Positions 24,121 through 34,683 of a DNA stretch of 64,000 nt are shown in pieces (positions within the stretch are counted from its first letter, which is position 1; every line of letters begins with the position of its first letter). The stretch is from the NCBI GenBank assembly GCA_944548615.1, contig CALYMY010000045.1:124001-188000 (forward strand), written 5' to 3'. The DNA comes from Micropterix aruncella (taxonomy: Eukaryota; Arthropoda; Insecta; Lepidoptera; Micropterigidae). The notes under the pieces were generated by a model. That model made no database searches and was not told the DNA's origin. It saw only the letters and a program-made list of their open reading frames with translations. Position numbers and translations under genes: made by a program.

Positions 24121-25881
24121 AATTTGGTATAGGCATTCCATTATGATGGCAATTACTAAGTTCCACCATGACATGGCTGCTGCACCCAGGGTTGGCTCCC
24201 GACGAGGGAACTTCTCAACGGTCAACCGTAGAGACGTGAAATTTGGTATAGGCATTCCATTATGATGGCAATTACTAAGTTCCACCATGACATGGCTGCT
24301 GCACCCAGGGTTGGCTCCCGACGAGGGAACTCCTCAACGGTCAACCGTAGAGACGTGAAATTTGGTATAGGCATTCCATTATGATGGCAATTACTAAGTT
24401 CCACCATGACATGGCTGCTGCACCCAGGGTTGGCTCCCGACGAGGGAACTCCTCAACGGTCAACCGTAGAGACGTGAAATTTGGTATAGGCATTCCATTA
24501 TGATGGCAATTACTAAGTTCCACCATGACATGGCTGCTGCACCCAGGGTTGGCTCCCGACGAGGGAACTCCTCAACGGTCAACCGTAGAGACGTGAAATT
24601 TGGTATAGGCATTCCATTATGACGGCAATTTCTAAGTTCCACCATGACATCGCTGCTGCACCCAGGGTTGGCTCCCGACGAGGGAACTCCTCAACGGTCA
24701 ACCGTAGAGACGTGAAATTTGGTATAGGCATTCCATTATGATGGCAATTACTAAGTTCCACCATGACATGGCTGCTGCACCCAGGGTTGGCTCCCGACGA
24801 GGGAACTCCTCAACGGTCAACCGTAGAGACGTGAAATTTGGTATAGGCATTCCATTATGATGGCAATTACTAAGTTCCACCATGACATGGCTGCTGCACC
24901 CAGGGTTGGCTCCCGACGAGGGAACTCCTCAACGGTCAACCGTAGAGACGTGAAATTTGGTATAGGCATTCCATTATGATGGCAATTACTAAGTTCCACC
25001 ATGACATGGCTGCTGCACCCAGGGTTGGCTCCCGACGAGGGAACTCCTCAACGGTCAACCGTAGAGACGTGAAATTTGGTATAGGCATTCCATTATGATG
25101 GCAATTACTAAGTTCCACCATGACATGGCTGCTGCACCCAGGGTTGGCTCCCGACGAGGGAACTCCTCAACGGTCAACCGTAGAGACGTGAAATTTGGTA
25201 TAGGCATTCCATTATGACGGCAATTTCTAAGTTCCACCATGACATCGCTGCTGCACCCAGGGTTGGCTCCCGACGAGGGAACTCCTCAACGGTCAACCGT
25301 AGAGACGTGAAATTTGGTATAGGCATTCCATTATGATGGCAATTACTAAGTTCCACCATGACATGGCTGCTGCACCCAGGGTTGGCTCCCGACGAGGGAA
25401 CTCCTCAACGGTCAACCGTAGAGACGTGAAATTTGGTATAGGCATTCCATTATGATGGCAATTACTAAGTTCCACCATGACATGGCTGCTGCACCCAGGG
25501 TTGGCTCCCGACGAGGGAACTCCTCAACGGTCAACCGTAGAGACGTGAAATTTGGTATAGGCATTCCATTATGACGGCAATTTCTAAGTTCCACCATGAC
25601 ATCGCTGCTGCACCCAGGGTTGGCTCCCGACGAGGGAACTCCTCAACGGTCAACCGTAGAGACGTGAAATTTGGTATAGGCATTCCATTATGATGGCAAT
25701 TACTAAGTTCCACCATGACATGGCTGCTGCACCCAGGGTTGGCTCCCGACGAGGGAACTCCTCAACGGTCAACCGTAGAGACGTGAAATTTGGTATAGGC
25801 ATTCCATTATGATGGCAATTACTAAGTTCCACCATGACATGGCTGCTGCACCCAGGGTTGGCTCCCGACGAGGGAACTCCT
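24082..25881. repeat. 119-bp satellite array A7, 15 monomers
   Basis: Fifteen monomers plus partial, type B at 5, 10 and 13. Confidence 0.97.
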
Positions 25882-28800
25882 GAACATAGAAATTGTTATG
25901 AATAAATGTCATTTTTCGAAAAAGACCGTGATAGAGTAAATAAAACGCATTACGGTGTTTGGGCATAACGAAGGCCTTTGAAATCTCTACGAAATGGCAT
26001 TTTCGAAATTTTGACATTTTGAAATTTTTTATATAAACTTTCATTTTGAACATAGAAATTGTTATGAAAAAATCACATTTTTCACAAAAGAACGAGATAG
26101 AGTAAACCTACCGCGTTGCGGTCTTTGGCGAGATCGACACCCCGCTTAAGCTCTACAAAATGGCATTTTTGAAATTTTGACTTTTTGAAAAATTTTATAT
26201 AAAATTTCATTTTAAACATAGAAATTATTATGAAAAAATCATATTTTTCGAAAAAGATCGTGATAGAGTAAACCTATAGGGTTCGGCGTTCGGACAGAAC
26301 GACGGCCTTGGTAATCTCTACAAAATGGCATTTTCGAAATTTTGACATTTTGAAAAATTTTATATAAAATTTCATTTTAAACATAGAAATTGTTATGAAA
26401 AAATCACATTTTTCGAAAAAGATCGTGATAGAGTAAACCTATAGGGTTACGGCGTTCGGACAGAACGACGGCCTTGGTAATCTCTACAAAATGGCATTTT
26501 CGAAATTTTGACATTTTGAAATTTTTTATATAAACTTTCATTTTGAACATAGAAATTGTTATGAATTAATGACATTTTTCGAAAAAGACCGTGATAGAGT
26601 AAATGAAACGCGTTACGGTGTTCAGGCAGAACGAAGGCCTTTGAAATCTCTACGAAATGGCATTTTCGAAATTTTGACATTTTGAAATTTTTTATATAAA
26701 CTTTCATTTTGAACATAGAAATTGTTATGAAAAAATCACATTTTTCGAAATAAATCGAGATAGAGTAAACCTACCGCGTTGCGGTCTTTGGCGAGATCGA
26801 CACCCCGCTTAAGCTCTACAAAATGGCATTTTTGAAATTTTGACATTTTGAAAAATTTTATATCAAATTTCATTTTAAACATAGAAATTATAATGAAAAA
26901 ATCACATTTTTCGAAAAAGATCGTGATAGAGTAAACCTATAGGGTTACGGCGTTCGGACAGAACGACGGCCTTGGTAATCTCTACAAAATGGCATTTTCA
27001 AAATTTTGACATTTTGAAAAATTTTATATAAAATTTCATTTTAAACATAGAAATTGTTATGAAAAAATCACATTTTTCGAAAAAGATCGTGATAGGGTAA
27101 ACCTATAGGGTTACGGCGTTCGGACAGAACGACGGCCTTGGTAATCTCTACAAAATGGCATTTTCGAAATTTTGACATTTTGAAATTTTTTATATAAACT
27201 TTCATTTTGAACATAGAAATTGTTATGAATAAATGACATTTTTCGAAAAAGACCGTGATAGAGTAAACCTACCGCGTTGCGGTCTTTGGCTAGATCGACA
27301 CCCCGCTTAAGCTCTACAAAATGGCATTTTTGAAATTTTGACATTTTGAAAAATTTTATATAAAATTTCATTTTAAACATAGAAATTATTATGAAAAAAT
27401 CATATTTTTCGAAAAAGATCGTGATAGAGTAAACCTATAGGGTTACGGCGTTCGGACAGAACGACGGCCTTGGTAATCTCTACAAAATGGCATTTTCAAA
27501 ATTTTGACATTTTGAAAAATTTTATATAAAATTTCATTTTAAACATAGAAATTGTTATGAAAAAATCACATTTTTCGAAAAAGATCGTGATAGGGTAAAC
27601 CTATAGGGTTACGGCGTTCGGACAGAACGACGGCCTTGGTAATCTCTACAAAATGGCATTTTCGAAATTTTGACATTTTGAAATTTTTTATATAAACTTT
27701 CATTTTGAACATAGAAATTGTTATGAATTAATGACATTTTTTGAAAAAGACCGTGATAGAGTAAATGAAACGCGTTACGGTGTTCAGGCAGAACGAAGGC
27801 CTTTGAAATCTCTACGAAATGGCATTTTCGAAATTTTGACATTTTGAAATTTTTTATATAAACTTTCATTTTGAACATAGAAATTGTTATGAAAAAATCA
27901 CATTTTTCGAAATAAATCGAGATAGAGTAAACCTACCGCGTTGCGGTCTTTGGCGAGATCGACACCCCGCTTAAGCTCTACAAAATGGCATTTTTGAAAT
28001 TTTGACATTTTGAAAAATTTTATATAAAATTTCATTTTAAACATAGAAATTATAATGAAAAAATCACATTTTTCGAAAAAGATCGTGATAGAGTAAACCT
28101 ATAGCGTTACGGCGTTCGGACTGAACCACGGCCTTGGTAATCTCTACGAAATGGCATTTTCGAAATTTTGACATTTTGAAATTTTTTATATAAACTTTCA
28201 TTTTGAACATAGAAATTGTTATGAATAAATGACATTTTTCGAAAAAGACCGTGATAGAGTAAACCTACCGCGTTGCGGTCTTTGGCTAGATCGACACCCC
28301 GCTTAAGCTCTACAAAATGGCATTTTTGAAATTTTGACATTTTGAAAAATTTTATATAAAATTTCATTTTAAACATAGAAATTGTTATGAAAAAATCACA
28401 TTTTTCGAAAAAGATCGTGATAGAGTAAACCTATAGCGTTACGGCGTTCGGACAGAACGACGGCCTTGGTAATCTCTACAAAATGGCATTTTCGAAATTT
28501 TGACATTTTGAAAAATTTTATATAAAATTTCATTTTAAACATAGAAATTGTTATGAAAAAATCACATTTTTCGAAAAAGATCGTGATAGAGTAAACCTAT
28601 AGCGTTACGGCGTTCGGACAGAACGACGGCCTTGGTAATCTCTACAAAATGGCATTTTCGAAATTTTGACATTTTGAAAAATTTTATATAAACTTTCATT
28701 TTGAACATAGAAATTGTTATGAAAAAATCACATTTTTCGAAATAAATCGATATAGAGTAAACCTACCGCGTTGCGGTCTTTGGCGAGATCGACACCCCGC

Positions 28801-29079
28801 TTAAGCTCTACAAAATGGCATTTTTGAAATTTTGATATTTTGAAATTTTTTATATAAACTTTCATTTTGAACTTGGAAATTATTATGAAAAAATCACATT
28901 TTTCGAAATAAATCGAGATAGAGTAAACCTAACGCGTTACGGTGTTCGGACAGAACGAAGGCCTTTGAAATCTCTACGAAATGGCATTTCCGAAATTTTG
29001 ACATTTTGAATTTTTTTATATAAACTTTCATTTTGAACATAGAAATTGTTATGAAAAAATCACATTTTTCGAAATAAAT
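25882..29079. repeat. 166-bp satellite array B7, 19 monomers + 45 bp
   Basis: The longest 166-bp array, 3198 bp (19 x 166 + 45, minus one base). It contains repeated three-monomer (498-bp) blocks, seen at 26447, 27111, 27609 and 28107. The partner array at 59127 has one monomer fewer. Confidence 0.95.
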
Positions 29080-29328
29080 TGGCTTCCGACGCTTGAGGGC
29101 TATTGCGCTAAAAGGCATCAATAGTCCTCCCTGTTTATTATTATCTAATAGAGTTTTGCTTTGCGCATCTAACGCTTCTTTTAATTTTCAAATCTGAGTA
29201 ATATTAACGGAATTATAGACGATTTAATATCTGTATAGGTATATTGATTTATCGATTTAACGGTTTTGTTTCCATAGTAACGAGCTCAGGCGGTGGCCCG
29301 ACTCGCAATAGAATATTTATCGATTTAA
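29080..29328 (+). promoter_or_regulatory. Unique linker U8, left part, interrupted by transposon
   Basis: The linker runs normally through the first DRE-like/X-box-like subrepeat and into the second. It is cut at TTAA 29325-29328 and resumes at 34212. The insertion splits the second subrepeat just after its TATCGATTTAA, separating the first subrepeat from the other two by 4.9 kb. Confidence 0.6.
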
Positions 29329-29848
29329 GAGTCCCTATCAATTTCGCCGCACGCTTAGTTTAGGTATTTTCAGAGCAGCGCAGGTGTCGCCGTTCGAACT
29401 ATCGTAGTCAAATGAAGAGATACGGGCGCAGCGGCAACAAACAATCTTGATCCGCGACCGATTATCAGCACTCAAGTGGTATGTAAAATTAGTAAAAAAT
29501 ATGTTGTATAACATCTCAACGTTATTATATGTGACTCGATAAATTGTTACCTACTAAAAAAATATATTTGTCATTAAAAGTTTGAATATTTTTTGTTTGG
29601 ACATACATAATAATAACAGAAAATAAAAATTTCGTCACATATTATGGTTATCATTTCTTGTTTATACTCTTTATTGTGAAAATATGGGCGGGTTTATTGT
29701 CATATGACAATCTTTTACAACCAACCCTACTATGACATGTTATATGTATGTGTGCGTGTAACATGTCTGTAAGTGTGTGTCTTGTTATTGTATTCCATCG
29801 ACAGAATCGAAAATGCAATTCCGTTAATTAGATCCTAACGGAAAATAG
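29329..29848. other. Transposon left end, no gene
   Basis: Subterminal DNA of the transposon. After the inverted repeat come about 120 moderately GC-rich bases, then AT-rich sequence and a TG-rich microsatellite-like patch at 29737-29786. I see no reading frame of substance and no clear subterminal repeats. Confidence 0.6.
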
Positions 29849-29849
29849 T

Positions 29850-29880
29850 GACCCAGTCGGGAATCGAACCCGGGACCTTA
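29850..29880 (-). other. tRNA-like fragment with B box, probable SINE remnant
   Basis: On the minus strand this reads AAGGTCCCGGGTTCGATTCC followed by CGACTGGGTCA. It contains an RNA polymerase III B box, GGTTCGATTCC (29860-29870), inside a T-arm-like CCGGGTTCGATTCCCGA. I could not find a matching A box or a cloverleaf upstream on that strand. A 5'-truncated tRNA-derived SINE is therefore more likely than a tRNA gene. The second transposon copy has it at 62929-62959. Confidence 0.5.
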
Positions 29881-30000
29881 CAATGTAATATCAGAAATAT
29901 AAAATACCGCCATTAATCTGTTATATTTTTTTATGACCTAGCGAATAGTGAGGTTGGCATTTACAAAGTATGTATATAGTATTATAAGTTATTGTTGCAA

Positions 30001-30807
30001 CTATAAAACAAAATATAATACAACCAGAATATATGTTGAATGAAAACAAGCACGCTTCTTTACGAGAGGCGCTGAACTAATATTTTCACGTCGTTTGCAA
30101 GTGTTGGAGAAATTTGATGCTGTTAAAAGACACCTTCTTAGTTCCAGCCATAAAGCGCTTTCTGCTTGTAATATCGTATCTCTTTCAATTTCGTGACGGT
30201 CCTTTATTTGTTGTTTCATATTTTCCAAAAACAGCTCCTTGGCTATTTCATACTCATCCGATGACATGTCTGGCTTTTGACATGCTTCCCCGTAGTCACT
30301 ACTATCGGCGTTGAATAAAAGACGTATTTTTGCTTTGTTGTCTTCGTCCTAGTATTCTGCATAAGTTTCTGCTGTTCAATTTTTTTCGCATTAGTAGATG
30401 GGCTTTTATCGAAAATTGTTTTATGTAGTTTATATATCAATGTTCCCGTATTATACACCACTACTACCACGTAACACTTTAGTTTGTAGGAATCTTTCAA
30501 AGCAAAATTAATGCGTTTTACTCCAATAAATTTTGCGACGATAGCATTGAATTGTCCAGCTCTGTTGATGTTTAAATTGTATAGGAGACTTCGAGCATGA
30601 TATTCGAAGTTGGAGGTATTTGAATTTAATTTCCGCAGTAAAGTGTTTACTGTGGGGACACTGCTTGTATCTAGTTTTTTTCAGCTGTGCAGAAATAGTT
30701 TTCAAAATTTGTGTGTTCTCAAATATATGCTTCGGACTGTTTAAAATGTCGTTTTGTAGATTATTTATCTGTCTACCAAGGGAAGATTTTGCGCTTTCCT
30801 GTATCAA
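30001..30807 (-). pseudogene. YqaJ-type nuclease domain protein, degenerate pseudogene
   Basis: The minus strand encodes fragments of an insect-type protein with a YqaJ (lambda-exonuclease-like) domain. In order they are: 30807 downward with RQINNLQNDILNSPKHIFE; a shifted frame with FNAIVAKFIGVKRINFAL joining the segment from 30500; and, after another shift, RLLFNADSSDYGEACQKPDM leading into 30267-30001. That last segment holds ERDTILQAESALWLELRR and LLTASNFSNTCKRR, the recognisable start of the YqaJ fold (E...W...R...TAS). It breaks off after LVKK, before most catalytic residues. At least two frameshifts and the missing C-terminal half mean no functional nuclease. YqaJ proteins with this flavour are multi-copy in some insect genomes; whether it belonged to this element or was captured is unknown. 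Confidence 0.65.
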
Positions 30808-30839
30808 ACTGCCGATTTAACGGATATCCGTAGACGTTT

Positions 30840-31044
30840 GAGTCGATCACTATTGAGCGGTCTTCGTTCACCAATTGGCATCGATGTATCTTTCGTCAAA
30901 TTCAAGTTCTTTTCATTATAGTTGCGTAATAAATAATTGCTACATTCAATTTATTCGACAGTAACATTTTGACAGGCTCGGCTTTCCAAGTTGTACTGAA
31001 GTTGTACGTTAAGTTGTACTGAAGCATAGAATTTATTCGGCATC
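30840..31044. other. Junction region between YqaJ and hAT relics
   Basis: About 200 bp without a reading frame. A 12-base direct repeat, GTTGTACTGAAG, occurs twice around 30990-31025 with a third partial GTTGTACGTTAAG between. It is a candidate scar of the join between the two relics, but no inverted-repeat end is visible here. Confidence 0.4.
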
Positions 31045-32334
31045 TTGGAGTCTACAAGTGTATTTATTCACGAATCATTCGAGCGCGTGTGGGTGGACAA
31101 AATCGCGGAAATAACAGCTGGTAGAGACAAGTTGAGACGATTACAGAACATCGGAAAAACGAGATGGTGGGCCAAAGACAAAGCATTGACAACCATCACG
31201 GAGAAAATTCGATACGTTGCGTTGATAAAGACTCTAAGTGCCATATCTTTGAGCACGGAGTTCGAGCCAAAGGTTTCATTTCATACAAAGCATTGATGGA
31301 TTCCTTTCTTAAATTTGAAACAATTCTGACAGCCTGCGCTTCAAGAAAATATTCGATTTATCAACCCCTGTAAGGTTATACCTGCAAACTCCTACACTAG
31401 ACTACCTTAAAGCTTGGGGATTTATCAAAACTTTGGAGAAGAATTTGTGGAAACAATTAGATCATTTTGACGACATTTTCAGTGCTGCAAGTTTGTTTGA
31501 ATCCCAGGTCCAAGAATTAATTCAAGTCGAAAACGTTGATGTTGAAATACAGACCACGCTGCCATTACGGAGAACATCTAGAAAACCGATGATGAAAAAA
31601 GAAAAAAGATGAGTTATGTCAAGATGAAATTGGACTGCTATCTGCGGACCCAAATAAATTTTCTCTATTATCGTATACAAGGTCATCATCAACACGACTC
31701 TAGTTAAAATAGATGAAAAATTCAACTGCAATGAGCATTTAATGAAGGATGTCGCTTGTTTGGATCCGAACAACTTCCACGAAATTGACAAAAACGGAAT
31801 TCCTGATAATGCATTAAAGTCAATCGCATCTATTGCCAATGTTGATCGAGAATTACTTTCAAAAGAACTCGAATCTTTTGCAAAAAGTTTTAAAGAACTT
31901 TCTAAAACTATTTGGGACGAACACATTTCACTTAGGGAGCATCACACAAAGGATTCAGATTCTCAGATTGAGAAAGAAGATGAAGAGGAGGAAGAAGAGG
32001 TTCCGATGCTTGCCGAAGTTGCATACCATGTGCATGTAAACTTTTGTCTGAGTATAATATGCACATAAGTACGAACTCCAACTTATACGTAGCTTATTGT
32101 ACAATACTCACAATGTCATTTACGCAAGTGACTCGCGAGAGACGATTTTCAGCACTGAAGCGCATTAAGACCAGGCTTCGTTCCCTACTAGGTCAAGGAC
32201 TCCTAGATTCATTGATTATTCTGAATACTGAATCGGATCTTATCAAGGATGACTAGGATATCAGTTTTTACGAAAGAGTTATTGACAATTTAGCTGAAAC
32301 TTCTCCTCTTTTAAAAAAAATGCTGATTGGATAA
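31045..32334 (+). pseudogene. hAT-family transposase (ZMYM1/THAP-type), degenerate pseudogene
   Basis: Pieces of a hAT transposase lie in order on the plus strand in at least three frames. They include KLRRLQNIGKTRWWAKDKAL (31045-31296), then GFISYKALMDSFLKFETILT (within 31164-31373) and YLQTPTLDYLKAW (from 31373, open to TGA 31610-31612). An acidic stretch with EKEDEEEEEEVP follows (31742-32068). The C-terminal hAT dimerisation region comes last, TRERRFSALKRIKTRLRS then LLGQGLLDSLI (32044-32256), and continues past a stop to 32334. The N-terminal zinc finger and the first part of the catalytic domain are missing. Several frameshifts and stops make it dead. The order and motifs are typical of hAT/ZMYM1-like proteins; I judge the family secure and the subfamily less so. 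Confidence 0.7.
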
Positions 32335-32495
32335 TACATTATCAATTAGTTAATTGAACTTTCTATATAAAAATATATAAAAATGTATGTCTTATTTTAA
32401 CAAGTTATTGGTCCTCTAGCTGAAACTTCTCCTCTTTTATTTTTGTTTTTGATGGGAACTTTTTTCATAAAAATGTATGTCTTTGAAATTAAAAA
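32291..32495. repeat. Short imperfect duplication behind hAT relic
   Basis: TAGCTGAAACTTCTCCTCTT occurs at 32291 and again at 32417. AAAATGTATGTCTT likewise occurs twice, about 88 bp apart. This looks like a partial tandem duplication of the 3' end of the hAT relic. Confidence 0.6.
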
Positions 32496-32554
32496 CTTCC
32501 TAAAATTCGTGCCTATTTGATTATTATTATCATTTGGTTTATTGGTTGACCTGA

Positions 32555-32635
32555 TGGTATCACTTGATCCTAGGCGGGCGGAGGGCCCCTAAAGTCATAA
32601 TCCCACCCGGGCCCCTTAGGCCCAGTCCGACCCTG
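32555..32635. mobile_element. Probable hAT right terminus
   Basis: The sequence ends GGCCCAGTCCGACCCTG at 32635; its complement begins CAGGGTCGGACTGGGCC, the CAGGG start typical of hAT ends. It is GC-rich against an AT-rich background and sits 300 bp downstream of the hAT relic in the expected orientation. No matching left end was found between 29329 and 31045, so the inner hAT copy appears 5'-truncated. Confidence 0.55.
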
Positions 32636-34192
32636 CACATACACGTAAATACGATTTTAATAAATAATAAATGCTAAAATAGTATAAACATATCAAATCG
32701 TGAAAATATTGCTTTTTTTATACGAATAAATATAGTCTCAAAATAATCCAAAACTATTCATGTGCCATACTTTTTTATTTTATTTGTTTTTTTTAAAACT
32801 TTTTTTGTCGAATAAAAAAAAAGGTTACGGGTAGAAATAACCCTTAAAGTTCTGTGCGCTATTTATATTCCACAGTGTATGGTTATATACAATTTCCCAC
32901 TGAAACTTAAAGATGTTAATAGAAACCTTTGCGATATTATTATAAATTACTGTTATTATTACCAAGTAAAAATACCTTATATCTCCATCTTTTTTACCCA
33001 TCGATGACGATCCAGGCAATGTCTTATTTTTGTTATTTAATTCACTGCAAATATACATTATATATTTATAGATTTTTTGAAATTTATTTTTTTTGAACAA
33101 TTATTTTAAGTCAAAAACCCTACTCTTTTTCGCTTACGATCCAAAGGTATCAATGACGCTTGCAGCGTTGCCACGCCGACGCTGGCGATGGACAACATTT
33201 TTACCCGTATTTATAGATTAAAGAAAGTAACAAACTATAAAAAAAATTAGTTAAATATAGTTAGGAAGGTGAAAACAATTTGCCTACGAAATTCACACGC
33301 CTTTCGTGTTTTTTCAGCTTTTTTTCTAACTTTAATCTTGGCCTGATAGTAAAGTTTAATGTTTTGACCTATTTTCTAAAAATTAAACACATTTTTTTGA
33401 CATCTACAATAAAAAATACTGATAAGGTGAGGAGTGGGTCAAAATGCCAAAAATTTAGCGTGACGTATTTTATGGATAGCCCCTAACAAATCTTGCAGTA
33501 TCAAAACCGCTTAATCGACGCATATCCACTGTCGAAAAGCGCTCGGCCGGGCGCGAGCATTCGCGCGCAGGACGCGAGAATATCGCGAGCTCCGGAAATC
33601 AACGCAACGCACGTCCACCGTCCAGTAGCCCTCGGGCGCGAATGCACGGACTAACGCGAATGAACAGCGCGTAAGCATGGATTTCGATAATTTATTACAG
33701 AGAAATATGTAGACATTAAATAAAAAAAATTAAAATACTGGGTGGGTAAATGCCTCAATTATTGAAATGTTTATATCTTGTAATTATTTTTATTATATTC
33801 TTACGCGTAGACGACGTTTTTACACACGATTTTACTGGGTTTATTCATAGTACAACACATTTTTTATTAGTGTTAATTGAATAAATTTAAAAAATATATA
33901 TCGTAGACTTACTAATATATTATATGCTTAGTACGCACATTTTTTTTCAGAACGTTTTTCGCTACCAGTTAGCAGAAAAACGAATTGAAAAACCTCGTGT
34001 TTCGTCTTTATGTAAAAAACCATTTTTGTATATTTTTTTTCCTAATTTATACGAAGTTGTTATCAATATAAAATTTCGTAGACATACTAAATAAATAGGT
34101 GTTGTATAACTGTGAATTAAAAAATATCAGATATATCTTATGGTTATTGTAAAATTCGTCCTGAAAAAGTGTGTATTTTCGGTTTTCACATT
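32636..34192. other. Transposon right part, no gene
   Basis: AT-rich DNA without a convincing reading frame. Two patches stand out: GCGTGACGTATTTTATGGAT followed by AGCCCC around 33458-33485, and a CpG-rich block at about 33525-33675. The rest is low-complexity A/T sequence running to the right terminal inverted repeat. Confidence 0.55.
33525..33675. other. CpG-rich block inside transposon
   Basis: About 150 bp with many CG dinucleotides (CGGCCGGGCGCGAGC, TCGCGCGCAGGACGCGAG, TCGCGAGCTCCGG) in an otherwise AT-rich element. It codes for nothing obvious. It could be a promoter-like island or a fragment of another repeat; the sequence does not decide. Confidence 0.45.
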
Positions 34193-34211
34193 GCGAAATT
34201 GATAGGGGCTC

Positions 34212-34550
34212 TTAACGATTTCTGTTTCTATGGTAACTTCAGCCCTCGTCATACTTGCGAAAGTTTATTTATCGATTTTACGATGTTTGTTTTCAATAGT
34301 AGCGATCCGAGCCAAGGGAGTTTTAGTATTTTTCCCGCGGCTTCGTTTAATAAATTAAATATTATATTCTTTATTTTATCATATACACACAAGCGAGGTG
34401 TCAAAAGATAGGGTTTTAGAACGCTTTTCATTTCATTGCTTCTGCTTTTTATCTCGTCTTCTTCTTCTTCTTTAATTACTTTTCAATACTATTTAATCTG
34501 TGCTTTTTCATTTTCATTTTCAGTGCCTTTGATCAACGAGAAGAGACAAT
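34212..34550 (+). promoter_or_regulatory. Unique linker U8, right part, after transposon
   Basis: Resumes exactly at TTAA and keeps the rest of the second subrepeat, the third subrepeat, the polypyrimidine tract and the acceptor. The first subrepeat lies 4.9 kb upstream beyond the transposon. Confidence 0.55.
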
Positions 34551-34679
34551 ATGGAGACCACAGAAATAGAAGTGCCGTTTCGGAATTTCGAAGAAATACC
34601 GGAAAGAGCCAGAGATATTGCCCGCGAGGCGTTAAACGAAATTAAAAGGAGTAAACAACCTACGGAAAGAGGTACGTGA
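34551..34679 (+). pseudogene. Repeated short exon/ORF, copy 8, frameshifted (+1)
   Basis: The ATG, context and first 30 codons match copy 1. One extra A in GCGTTAAACGAAATTAAAAG shifts the frame, giving a different 12-residue tail ending at TGA 34677-34679. The splice donor sequence is intact but would now be entered out of frame. This is the exon directly downstream of the transposon. A homopolymer sequencing error is an alternative cause. Confidence 0.6.
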
Positions 34680-34683
34680 CAAG

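Larger units (their letters stand above)
15168..30921. repeat. Higher-order repeat, copy 1 (part matched inside window)
   Basis: This stretch is matched by 45808-64000. The offset is 30,640 bp up to the linker after 22325. It becomes 33,245 bp after one extra 2605-bp unit in the second copy, and 33,079 bp after one 166-bp monomer fewer there. The match includes three exon copies and the first 1593 bp of the transposon. The full higher-order period is about 33 kb. Confidence 0.9.
29329..34211. mobile_element. Degenerate DNA transposon (4883 bp) with 19-bp TIRs and TTAA duplication
   Basis: The terminal inverted repeats are GAGTCCCTATCAATTTCGC (29329-29347) and the complement of GCGAAATTGATAGGGGCTC (34193-34211), with one mismatch. 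TTAA use is known for piggyBac, Kolobok and Sola3 elements. The GAG end is not the piggyBac CCY end, so I leave it unclassified among the others. It carries a tRNA-like fragment, a YqaJ-type nuclease pseudogene on the minus strand, and a hAT transposase pseudogene with one hAT-like end on the plus strand. It holds no intact transposase, so it would need one supplied elsewhere or is dead. hAT elements make 8-bp duplications, so the hAT part is nested or captured cargo and not the source of these ends. Confidence 0.85.
29325..34215. other. TTAA target-site duplication flanking the transposon
   Basis: TTAA at 29325-29328 and again at 34212-34215. Uninterrupted linkers have a single TTAA here (CGATTTAACGATTT), so exactly four bases are duplicated if the ends are read as GAG...CTC. 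A two-base TA duplication with ends AGAG...CTCT fits the same sequence. Confidence 0.85.

Noticed and set aside
29850..29880. Functional tRNA gene
   Set aside because: Only the B box and T arm are recognisable; no A box, anticodon arm or acceptor stem pairing was found upstream on the minus strand.
30114..30314. Plus-strand ORFs at 30114-30314 and 30620-30820
   Set aside because: They lie antisense to the YqaJ relic, whose minus-strand frames carry recognisable motifs.
32825..33100. Minus-strand 91-residue ORF in the transposon's right part
   Set aside because: Asn/Lys/Tyr-rich translation of AT-rich DNA, with no motif and no support from either relic family.
29329..34211. Two independent transposon insertions into the same TTAA
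   Set aside because: The whole flanking unit, including its private GACGCTTGAGGG variant, is shared between 29080 and 62159, so segmental duplication explains both copies.
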